From contig JAUVQW010000020.1 of the NCBI GenBank assembly GCA_030597945.1, forward strand, positions 1 through 12,342: a stretch of 12,342 bases of DNA, in the 5' to 3' direction. This stretch comes from Actinomycetes bacterium. Lineage in GTDB: Bacteria > Actinomycetota > Aquicultoria > CAJVYJ01. Below are positions 6,756-12,342 of the stretch, in pieces. A program made the translations under genes and the position numbers. Position 1 is the stretch's first letter. Each line of letters opens with the position of its first letter. The notes beneath the pieces are model-generated. The model did not search any database and had not been told where the DNA came from. It saw only the letters and a list, made by a program, of their open reading frames with translations.

Positions 6756-6822
6756 AAGGCATGGTAGTGTAGGCGCCGCAAAAAACTGGTGCAAAAAGCG
6801 GTAAAAAAGGTGAAAGGCATAA

Positions 6823-7593
6823 GTGAAGATAGCGCTGGCACAAATGGATATTGTCTGGGAAGATCCGGTAGCCAATCTAAAAAAGATCAATGGTTTTATT
6901 AGTGATGCAAGCAGTCACGGCTGTGATCTCATAATATTTCCAGAGATGGCGACTTCCGGGTTCTCCATGGATGTTGATAAGATCGGTGAGACTATAAATG
7001 GGGACTCTGTAAAAAATTTAGCCAATCATTGCGTAAAATTTCAAATTAACATTCTAATCGGCCTATCCATATTCGATGATACCTTGAAAAAAGGAGCGAA
7101 CTCAGCGCTTTTTTTTAATAGGGACGGTGAGATCAAAGGTGAATTTATAAAACTTCACCCCTTTTCTTTCGCCGGGGAGGACGAGCACTATAAATTCGGC
7201 GAAAGCACAATTGTATTTGATGTGGATGATATTAGTGCATCGGTATTTATCTGCTACGATCTTCGTTTTCCCGAAGTTTTTCGATCAGTTGCCAAGGATG
7301 TTCAGGTTATTTTTGTAATAGCTAACTGGCCGGCTTCAAGGATAGAACATTGGACGGCACTTCTAAGGGCCAGGGCGATAGAAAATCAAGCTTTTGTCGT
7401 CGGGGTCAACCGAGTCGGTACAGATGGAAACGATCTCGCTTATAATGGGAAATCCGCGATAATCGAACCCGGTGGAGAGATTGTCTTGGACGCCGGCACT
7501 AAAGAGGAGCTCTTGATAGGAAATATCGACGAGGGGTCGGTTTCAAGCCTGCGCAAAAGATTGCCTTTTTTGGACGATATTAAAGAAGATTAA
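6823..7593 (+). CDS. Carbon-nitrogen hydrolase (nitrilase superfamily), omega-amidase-like
   Basis: A 256-residue cytoplasmic amidase. The nitrilase-superfamily triad is visible: E41 in IIFPEMATSGFS, K110 in FIKLHPFSFAGEDEHY and C144 in FICYDLRFPEVFR. Further conserved segments are WPASRIEHWTALLRARAIENQ (169-189) and VGVNRVGTDGN (193-203). The combination of TSGFS, HPFSFAGEDEHY and WP..R..HW resembles the omega-amidase branch (NIT2/YafV type, which hydrolyses alpha-ketoglutaramate or alpha-ketosuccinamate), but the substrate cannot be settled by reading. Length is normal for single-domain members. The start is GTG at 6823 with GAAAGG at 6812-6817 upstream; the first residues MKIALAQMD match the family N-terminus. 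It has its own candidate promoter and is not tightly linked to either neighbour. Confidence 0.88.
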   Translation: MKIALAQMDIVWEDPVANLKKINGFISDASSHGCDLIIFPEMATSGFSMDVDKIGETINGDSVKNLANHCVKFQINILIGLSIFDDTLKKGANSALFFNRDGEIKGEFIKLHPFSFAGEDEHYKFGESTIVFDVDDISASVFICYDLRFPEVFRSVAKDVQVIFVIANWPASRIEHWTALLRARAIENQAFVVGVNRVGTDGNDLAYNGKSAIIEPGGEIVLDAGTKEELLIGNIDEGSVSSLRKRLPFLDDIKED

Positions 7594-7767
7594 CCGCATC
7601 TTTAACTTCTAGTAAATAGAATATCCTTACTATCCTTTTACTCACACCTTTTTCGAAATAAATAAGCAAGAAATGGGTAAGAATATAAGTAACCGTTACG
7701 TGTTTTTGGGGTATGACCGGGAAAAAAAAGAGTATATATCAGTTAACGAGTAAAGGCAGTATAGATA

Positions 7768-8460
7768 ATGACAGGAACCGGACCCAAGTGGCAGGAAGAA
7801 ACGGCTTACCACGTCAGTAAAACGGCAATTGAACGTACGGTAAGGCGAAAGATGGGAGAGATAGAGCTTCCATCCTCATCCGGCCTTGGTGCTTCGCTTT
7901 ACACGGCGCTTAAACATCGCAGATCACAGCGTTCTTATAGTCCAAAGCGTATGCCTATCCAAGAGCTTGCTACCATCTGTTGGGCTGCTTGCGGCGTCAA
8001 TGAAAGAATAGGCAAGGCCGATCTTAGAACTTCTCCCTCTGCTGGAGCAACTTTTCCTTTAGAGCTGAATTTGATTGTAAATAATGTTATCGATATTGAA
8101 CCCGGTTTATATAACTACCGGCCTGCACAGCACGTCCTAGAGCTTCTGGCTTTAAAAGATATGTCGGAGGACACGGCAATTGCCATGTCTAACCAGGGAT
8201 TTATTGCCAGAGCCGCCGTGGTTCTTATTTGGTCGGCGGTTATTGGGCCTATCGAAAGCCGCTATCAAAAACGTGCTTTTCGCTATATCTATTTAGAGGC
8301 CGGCCATCAATGCCAAAACGCCCTCCTCATCGCTTATTCACTTGATCTATCTGCCTGTCCCATCGGTGCCTTCTACGATCAGGAGGTAGCCAACCTGATT
8401 GGCATTGACAAAGACGAGGAAACCCCCATTTATGCAGCTTCATTTGGAAATCTCGACTAG
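7768..8460 (+). CDS. SagB-type nitroreductase-family dehydrogenase
   Basis: A 230-residue FMN-dependent nitroreductase-fold protein of the SagB-type dehydrogenase group. RRSQRSYSPKRMPIQEL (51-67) supplies the N-terminal flavin-phosphate arginines. RTSPSAGATFPLEL (87-100) is the SagB hallmark, followed by GLYNYRPAQHVLELL (113-127), an alpha-helical RYQKRAFRYIYLEAGHQCQNALLIAY (165-190) and the C-terminal CPIGAFYDQEVANLIGI (197-213). In azole-containing peptide pathways SagB oxidises azolines to azoles, but many free-standing SagB-type proteins exist with unknown substrates, and no YcaO/cyclodehydratase gene is present here. The ATG at 7768 has only a weak purine box (AAAGG at 7752-7756) about 11 nt away. 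No alternative start fits better. A 174-nt gap separates it from the nitrilase-family gene. Confidence 0.85.
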   Translation: MTGTGPKWQEETAYHVSKTAIERTVRRKMGEIELPSSSGLGASLYTALKHRRSQRSYSPKRMPIQELATICWAACGVNERIGKADLRTSPSAGATFPLELNLIVNNVIDIEPGLYNYRPAQHVLELLALKDMSEDTAIAMSNQGFIARAAVVLIWSAVIGPIESRYQKRAFRYIYLEAGHQCQNALLIAYSLDLSACPIGAFYDQEVANLIGIDKDEETPIYAASFGNLD

Positions 8461-8685
8461 AAAAGTTAAATAAGAATTAAAACATTGTTAATTAGGACTA
8501 AAAAACTTTAAAAGATGTGTTTTTTTGTCGATAAAATTATTGCTTAGTTGTTTTGCAGGTTTAATTGACATATAAAAATTAAAATAAAATCAATAAATCA
8601 TTAATATTTAAGCTGATATATGACGAATATATAGATTACGGATATGTTGCGTGGTCCAAAGTAAAGTAGAAGTAAAAGAGGCAGT
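8461..8685. promoter_or_regulatory. Very A/T-rich intergenic region leading into the McrB-like gene
   Basis: Bases 8461-8640 contain 35 G or C by hand count, about 19%, far below the genes on either side. The stretch includes TTGTTT at 8548-8553 followed after 17 nt by TATAAA at 8571-8576, and a perfect TTGACA at 8565-8570 that lacks a good -10 at normal distance. Further TATATA-like runs occur at 8617-8632. No coding frame of note is present. It probably holds the promoter of the downstream gene and may bind H-NS-like or other xenogeneic silencing proteins; the latter is inference. Confidence 0.5.
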
Positions 8686-10929
8686 ATGATACCAGCATCA
8701 TCAAATGAAGATCTAATGGGAGCACTTAGAAAGTTCGATCAAGAGCTACGCTCTACTAAAGAGTGGATCCATTGGGAAGAAAGCGAAGAACACAATTACG
8801 GTATCGACTTTAGTGCCCGCCGCTATCCTCTTAGCCTTACTATCTCTCTAGCCACAAAAGCGCCACTAAACAGCTATTATGGTGAAACTGAGGCGATAGA
8901 CTATCTCCATAAGATGGGCTTTAAAGTTATTCCGCTTCATCAAGAGATACATTACTGGAAAGTCTCACCCGGCAACAACGCTGACAATTGGGAAGATTGT
9001 AGCAAAGGCAAATATGTAGCGATCGGTCATAATGAATTTGGTGATATTTTAAAGCTTGAGCCGGCAGATTTTGAGAAGAAGAGAGATGAGCTTACTAAGT
9101 CCGATGCTACCCTTGATAAACTCGCTTTAAATCAATTTTGGAATTTTACCCATGTAAAAAAAGGTGATCGGCTGATCGTTTGTCGGGGGACTACGGAAGT
9201 ACTCGGTGTCGGTACAGCTACTGGAAAATATCAGTTTGTTCCCGAAGATTCCTATGGCCATCGCATTTTTGTAGAATGGGATGATCTGACTCTAAGATCT
9301 GTAGATGAAGACGACTGGATAAAGCCGTTCATAAGGTTAGATCAGAAAAAATACGAAGAAGTCTTAAAAATGGCGGGGCCAGTTGGGAGCCCGTTTACCG
9401 ATGAGACATTCGAGCTTCTCTCATCAAGAGGGGCTCGCCCGGATGTTCAAGTTAATCGCCGTATCGCGGAAGAGCCTTTTCAAGCGCTTTTTATGAAAGT
9501 GGCAAAAAGGATGCCAAAGCAGATCGAAGAGGTTCTTGAGACCAGGGAAAAATTATTTTCTAAGACTCCTAAGGGTGGAACGGGAATGGGGCCGACATGT
9601 TGGGGAGCTCTATATCCTAAGGTTGGTAAGAGTACGGAAGATGCCCAGCTTTTTATGATGCTAAATAAAAACGGCCTCGAATTCGGTTTCTATGTAGGAG
9701 AGTTCGGAAGCGATCACAATCGTGTGTTTTTGTTAAATATGGAACAATATCGAGAGAGGCTAATAAACCGTCTCGAGGAGTCACTATCGGACTACCCCTT
9801 TCAGTTTGGCCGAAACGATGAAACTAAAAGCTCGATGACGAAGGATAGTGTCACCTGGCAGGATTGGGTATTTAAACCCCAGGAGGCAGGTTTACAGGTT
9901 GCGGCCGTCATTCCGGCAGATATTATAAAAGAGAAAGAATCTGAGTGGATCATCGACCAGGCGACAAAAGTGTTTGAGAAACTTTTTCCTCTAGTACTTC
10001 TGGCTGTGGCCAGTGACGCGGTGGAGGCAATCGATACCTATCTAAATCCGCCGGCGGATGAAAAAACGTTTTCTTCTTCATTTTCTCTCCAGGAATGCTG
10101 CGAAGAAACAGGCTTTGCCGAGGGAAAATTAGCGGAATGGGTAAGTGGGATTAAGAGAAAGGGCCAGGCGATCATCGCCGGACCTCCGGGTGCCGGTAAA
10201 ACATATTTAGCAGAAAAGCTCGCTAAACATCTGGTAGGCGGAAATGATGGATTTATGGACGTAGTCCAATTTCATCCGGCCTACAGCTACGAAGATTTCA
10301 TGCAGGGGTTAAGGCCCAATAGTACTTCCGATGGGAACATCGAATATGTTATGCAACCGGGAAGATTTTTAAACTTTTGCAAGAGCGCCAAAAGCCGGTC
10401 TGGAAGATGTGTGATGATCATCGACGAGGTAAACCGGGCGGATATGGCTAAAGTCTTTGGCGAAGCCACTTATTTATTGGAGAATCGGGGGAAAGCTATG
10501 CCGCTTGCAGGCGGTGGGGTTTTTCAGGTTCCAAGCAATGTGATAATAATCGGCACGATGAATACCGCGGATAAAAGCTCTAAAATTGACTTGGCTTTAA
10601 GAAGAAGGTTTGCTTTTGTCAGGCTAGAGCCGGATTACGACGTCCTTCGTCGGTACCATTTGAAGAATGGATTTAACGCAGATGGCCTGATTACCGTACT
10701 AACTGAGGTAAACAAGAAGATCGATGACAGGGATTTTTCTTTAGGTATCTCCTATTTTCTAAGAAGCGATCTTAGCGATTACGTTGAGGAGATCTGGAAG
10801 ATGGAAGTCGAGCCTTATTTGGAATCTTACTTTAAAGAATATAAAGACGCTAAAGTTACCTTATCTTGGGAGAAGGTCGAGGATAAGATTTTAAAAGGCC
10901 AGCTCGACATTGTTGAGGCGGCTAGCTAG
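8686..10929 (+). CDS. EVE-domain / McrB-type AAA+ GTPase-like fusion, putative type IV-like restriction or defence protein
   Basis: A 747-residue multidomain protein. Residues 8-85 (ALRKFDQELRSTKEW..., then YPLSLTISLAT) resemble the head domain found in front of several modification-dependent restriction proteins. Residues about 88-225 are an EVE/PUA-like domain: YWKVSPG, WEDC, KYVAIGHNEFGD, FWNFTHVKKGDRLIV, VLGVGTATGKYQF, HRIFVEWDD; such domains bind modified bases. Residues about 262-455 form a module I cannot name, marked by CWGALYP (305-311), DAQLFMML and LEFGFYVGEFGSD. The AAA+ motor has Walker A GPPGAGKT (499-506), Walker B VMIIDEVNRAD (576-586), the McrB-type MNTADKS (625-631) and the arginine cluster ALRRRF (637-642). 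No McrC or nuclease gene is adjacent and no nuclease motif is evident in the protein. Start: GAGG at 8678-8681, 4 nt from the ATG. Confidence 0.85.
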   Translation: MIPASSNEDLMGALRKFDQELRSTKEWIHWEESEEHNYGIDFSARRYPLSLTISLATKAPLNSYYGETEAIDYLHKMGFKVIPLHQEIHYWKVSPGNNADNWEDCSKGKYVAIGHNEFGDILKLEPADFEKKRDELTKSDATLDKLALNQFWNFTHVKKGDRLIVCRGTTEVLGVGTATGKYQFVPEDSYGHRIFVEWDDLTLRSVDEDDWIKPFIRLDQKKYEEVLKMAGPVGSPFTDETFELLSSRGARPDVQVNRRIAEEPFQALFMKVAKRMPKQIEEVLETREKLFSKTPKGGTGMGPTCWGALYPKVGKSTEDAQLFMMLNKNGLEFGFYVGEFGSDHNRVFLLNMEQYRERLINRLEESLSDYPFQFGRNDETKSSMTKDSVTWQDWVFKPQEAGLQVAAVIPADIIKEKESEWIIDQATKVFEKLFPLVLLAVASDAVEAIDTYLNPPADEKTFSSSFSLQECCEETGFAEGKLAEWVSGIKRKGQAIIAGPPGAGKTYLAEKLAKHLVGGNDGFMDVVQFHPAYSYEDFMQGLRPNSTSDGNIEYVMQPGRFLNFCKSAKSRSGRCVMIIDEVNRADMAKVFGEATYLLENRGKAMPLAGGGVFQVPSNVIIIGTMNTADKSSKIDLALRRRFAFVRLEPDYDVLRRYHLKNGFNADGLITVLTEVNKKIDDRDFSLGISYFLRSDLSDYVEEIWKMEVEPYLESYFKEYKDAKVTLSWEKVEDKILKGQLDIVEAAS

Positions 10930-10930
10930 A

Positions 10931-10968
10931 GAAGATTTCTTCAAACTTGTATTCGATTTTTTAAAAAA
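10931..10968. terminator. Possible weak bidirectional terminator between the convergent McrB-like and macro-domain genes
   Basis: A short hairpin GAAGA-TT-TCTTC at 10931-10942 is followed by TTTTTTAAAAAA at 10957-10968, which gives a T-run on both strands. The stem is only 5 bp and lies 14 nt from the T-run, so it is a poor match to an intrinsic terminator. The call rests mainly on the convergent gene ends. Confidence 0.25.
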
Positions 10969-10972
10969 GCTC

Positions 10973-11491
10973 CTATTTCTCGATCTTATCGATCAATTCC
11001 TCATATATACTGGCTGTTAATCGATCAAAACAAGCAAATATGATCTCTTCGATGATCTCCGAGCTATCAATAAAAAACTTACAGACATTAACGGCAATAA
11101 CCGCTGCCATTTCAACCGGATAACCGTAAGAGCCGGTACTGATAGAAGGAAAGGCGATTTTATTAAAATGGTGTTCTTCGGCAATATTTAAACTGTTTCT
11201 GTAACAGTCCTCTAAAAGAGAAGCCTCGTTAAAGGAGCCGCCTTGCCAGATCGGACCCACGGTATGGATCACCCAGCGGGCCGGGAGGGCGTATCCTTTT
11301 GTCAGGCGTGCCTCTCCGGTCGGGCAACCACCGATCTGTTCGCATTCTTCGCGGAGTTTTGGTCCGGCTGCTTCATGGATGGCGCCGTCAACGCCGGCCC
11401 CACCCAAAAGAGTCGAGTTTGCGGCATTGACAATAACATCTATCGGCAGTTCCGTTATGTCGCCCTCATATACGGTAAGTCTTTTTCGCAT
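10973..11491 (-). CDS. Macro-domain protein, MacroD/YmdB-type O-acetyl-ADP-ribose deacetylase / ADP-ribosyl hydrolase
   Basis: A 172-residue single macro domain close in length and sequence to E. coli YmdB (177 residues). It should bind ADP-ribose and hydrolyse O-acetyl-ADP-ribose or remove ADP-ribose from acidic residues. GDITELPIDVIVNAANS (10-26) and LLGGAGVDGAIHEAAG (28-43) hold N25 and D35, the residues numbered the same and catalytically important in YmdB. GGCPTGEAR, VIHTVGPIW and the phosphate loop FPSISTGSYGYP (114-125) complete the fold. The ATG at 11491-11489 lacks a Shine-Dalgarno; the closest -10-like hexamer ends only 8 nt before it, suggesting a nearly leaderless mRNA. The 5' half is richer in G+C than neighbouring genes. 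It converges on the McrB-like gene. Confidence 0.92.
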   Translation of the reverse strand: MRKRLTVYEGDITELPIDVIVNAANSTLLGGAGVDGAIHEAAGPKLREECEQIGGCPTGEARLTKGYALPARWVIHTVGPIWQGGSFNEASLLEDCYRNSLNIAEEHHFNKIAFPSISTGSYGYPVEMAAVIAVNVCKFFIDSSEIIEEIIFACFDRLTASIYEELIDKIEK

Positions 11492-11499
11492 CTGTTTAT

Positions 11500-11529
11500 C
11501 TTATATTAAAAATTCTTTTTATTGAACAA
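11500..11529 (-). promoter_or_regulatory. Promoter candidate for the macro-domain gene
   Basis: Read on the minus strand, TTGTTC (11529-11524) and TATAAG (11505-11500, 5 of 6) are 18 nt apart. The -10 ends 8 nt before the ATG, so the transcript would have a leader of a base or two, which agrees with the missing ribosome binding site. Confidence 0.4.
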
Positions 11530-11583
11530 TTGGCTTATCAAAACCGCCGTTTCAAGAAGAAATATGAGAAGAGGAACAAAAGA

Positions 11584-11835
11584 TTATTTTTCCAGAAGCT
11601 TTGCGTTTCGCTGAAATGATCTTGATCTGGTCTCGCTTACATTATTATCCAGCCCGCAGGCTTTACAACGTACTATAAATTCACTTTTGTAGGAGACGAC
11701 AGGGAGTAAAAAAAGTGTGAGCCATTTAGAGGTTTCTTCCAGCTCGTGCTCCGTAGGTTTATTACAACCCAGGCAGCTATCTCTCTTGGCCGCAATGATC
11801 TTTGATTTTATTCTAGTGCCAAATATAACAAACAT
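11584..11835 (-). CDS. Small zinc-ribbon family protein
   Basis: An 83-residue protein with two CxxC pairs, C21/C24 and C57/C60, expected to bind one zinc ion. The N-terminal MFVIFGTRIKSK, the hydrophobic WLTLFLLPVVSY (38-49) between the pairs and the RCKACGLDN after them match the common zinc-ribbon family (zinc_ribbon_15-like) whose members begin with an IFGTR segment and have a TLFFIP-like middle. No function is established for that family; the middle could be a membrane-associated hairpin or buried core. The start is supported by GAGGT at 11846-11850 on the complementary strand about 10 nt upstream and by a promoter further up. It lies upstream of the macro-domain gene on the same strand with a 92-nt gap and no obvious terminator between, so co-transcription is possible. 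Confidence 0.75.
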   Translation of the reverse strand: MFVIFGTRIKSKIIAAKRDSCLGCNKPTEHELEETSKWLTLFLLPVVSYKSEFIVRCKACGLDNNVSETRSRSFQRNAKLLEK

Positions 11836-11855
11836 CGAATCTAACCTCGACTAAT

Positions 11856-11883
11856 ATTGTAGAGGATTATCTAAGGATGTCGA
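11856..11883 (-). promoter_or_regulatory. Promoter candidate for the zinc-ribbon gene
   Basis: On the minus strand TCGACA (11883-11878, 5 of 6) and TACAAT (11861-11856, 5 of 6) have a 16-nt spacer and would start transcription about 15 nt before the ATG-proximal ribosome binding site region. It is back to back with the promoter at 11918-11946. Confidence 0.5.
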
Positions 11884-11917
11884 ATGAATTCTGCATATGT
11901 CCTCATGATTAACTCTG

Positions 11918-11946
11918 TTGACAAAGGTAGACTCAGTCTTTATCTT
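11918..11946 (+). promoter_or_regulatory. Sigma70-type promoter for the terminal membrane-protein gene
   Basis: A perfect TTGACA at 11918-11923 is followed after exactly 17 nt by TATCTT at 11941-11946 (4 of 6). The expected start point near 11953 leaves room for the strong ribosome binding site at 11972-11978. This is the best -35 with correct spacing in the window. Confidence 0.55.
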
Positions 11947-11986
11947 GAAAAGTGTATTTCAAAAGGGCTTCAGGAAGGTCTAAGAG

Positions 11987-12342
11987 ATGGCAGAAAATCC
12001 GGCCCTGCCAAAGCAATTAAAGTTAACCACAATATACCTGCATGTCATATCCGCGTCTCATTTTCTTCTAGGATTTGCCGTTCTTATTAGCGGCGCATAC
12101 CGGTTTTTAAATGAGTCTATTGCCGCTTTTATGATAATCGCTATTTTTGGAGTCATGTTGATAGTTCTTGGAATTGGTTTTGAGATCATTAATTCCGGAT
12201 TAAAAGAACTCAGTTATTGGGCTTGGATCACGGCGCTCATCGCTTGCACCATCCACCTTCTGACGGCGGTAATTATACTTCTTACGTTGGGAACATGGGG
12301 AGTTTTTGGAAGTTTTATATTTCTTTTTCTAGGAATCATTGG
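11987..12342 (+). CDS. Multi-span membrane protein of unknown function (3' truncated by the window end)
   Basis: An ATG at 11987 opens a frame of 118 complete codons that runs off the window. It sits 8 nt after AGGAAGG (11972-11978), a strong ribosome binding site, and 40 nt after a good promoter. A short soluble head (MAENPALPKQLKLTT) is followed by hydrophobic spans at about 16-37, 44-65, 75-98 and 103 onward, giving at least four likely membrane helices, with a short polar ISG/YRFLNES link after the first. No motif identifies the family. A 68-codon frame beginning at 11884 overlaps it in another frame but has a non-membrane, unbiased composition and no ribosome binding site, so this frame is preferred. 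Confidence 0.75.
   Translation, partial: MAENPALPKQLKLTTIYLHVISASHFLLGFAVLISGAYRFLNESIAAFMIIAIFGVMLIVLGIGFEIINSGLKELSYWAWITALIACTIHLLTAVIILLTLGTWGVFGSFIFLFLGII

Noticed and set aside
6733..6804. 23-codon ORF (MRLIEIIVRHGSVGAAKNWC...) ahead of the nitrilase-family gene
   Set aside because: No ribosome binding site and it coincides with the -10 element of the best promoter there.
7607..7621. TTCTA-GTAAA-TAGAA stem after the nitrilase-family gene
   Set aside because: A 5-bp A/T-rich stem with no T-run is too weak to call a terminator.
11243..11509. Open frame of 88 codons on the + strand
   Set aside because: It is the antisense shadow of the macro-domain gene, whose protein is strongly conserved.
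11884..12090. Open frame of 68 codons on the + strand
   Set aside because: No ribosome binding site, starts upstream of the predicted promoter, and overlaps a better supported membrane-protein frame at 11987.

Overview
The window reads as chromosomal DNA of a bacterium with a G+C content somewhat above 40%. It carries the widely conserved cluster mnmG (3' end), rsmG, parA and parB, which in most bacteria lies close to the replication origin. A D-alanine--D-alanine ligase indicates a peptidoglycan cell wall. The TIGR01977-like cysteine desulfurase, YtxH-type protein and ParB sequence look Firmicutes- or deep-branching-Actinobacteriota-like, but the genes seen here do not fix the taxon. There are no rRNA, tRNA, CRISPR or insertion-sequence signals.

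Layout. 1-3808 (+): a tight run of mnmG (partial), rsmG, parA, parB and a cysteine desulfurase, with overlaps or gaps of 17 nt or less, so probably one transcript for tRNA/rRNA modification, chromosome segregation and sulfur transfer. 3884-5276 (+): a YtxH-type single-span membrane protein and ddl, separated by a 130-nt gap that holds a 17-nt palindrome and a weak promoter candidate. 5310-5735 (-): a small-multidrug-export family membrane protein, convergent with ddl, whose homology appears to run upstream of its first ATG. 5974-8460 (+): a divergent ribulose-phosphate 3-epimerase-like protein, an omega-amidase-like nitrilase and a SagB-type nitroreductase, each with its own leader.

From about 8461 the window becomes accessory in character. 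A 19% G+C intergenic island leads into a 747-residue fusion: an N-terminal head domain, an EVE/PUA-like modified-base reader, an unrecognised middle module and a McrB-type AAA+ motor. No McrC nuclease partner lies next to it. It is followed, on the opposite strand, by a macro-domain ADP-ribose hydrolase and a small zinc-ribbon protein. The last gene, a membrane protein cut by the window end, starts at 11987 behind a good promoter and ribosome binding site.

How they may work together: the first block is housekeeping. The McrB-like protein is best read as the sensor/motor of a modification-dependent (type IV-like) restriction or defence system lacking a visible nuclease. Whether the macro protein takes part is unknown; its convergent orientation argues against a shared transcript. 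The most novel items are the solo EVE-McrB fusion with its middle module, the anomalous start of the export-family gene, and the epimerase-like protein that has lost canonical active-site features.
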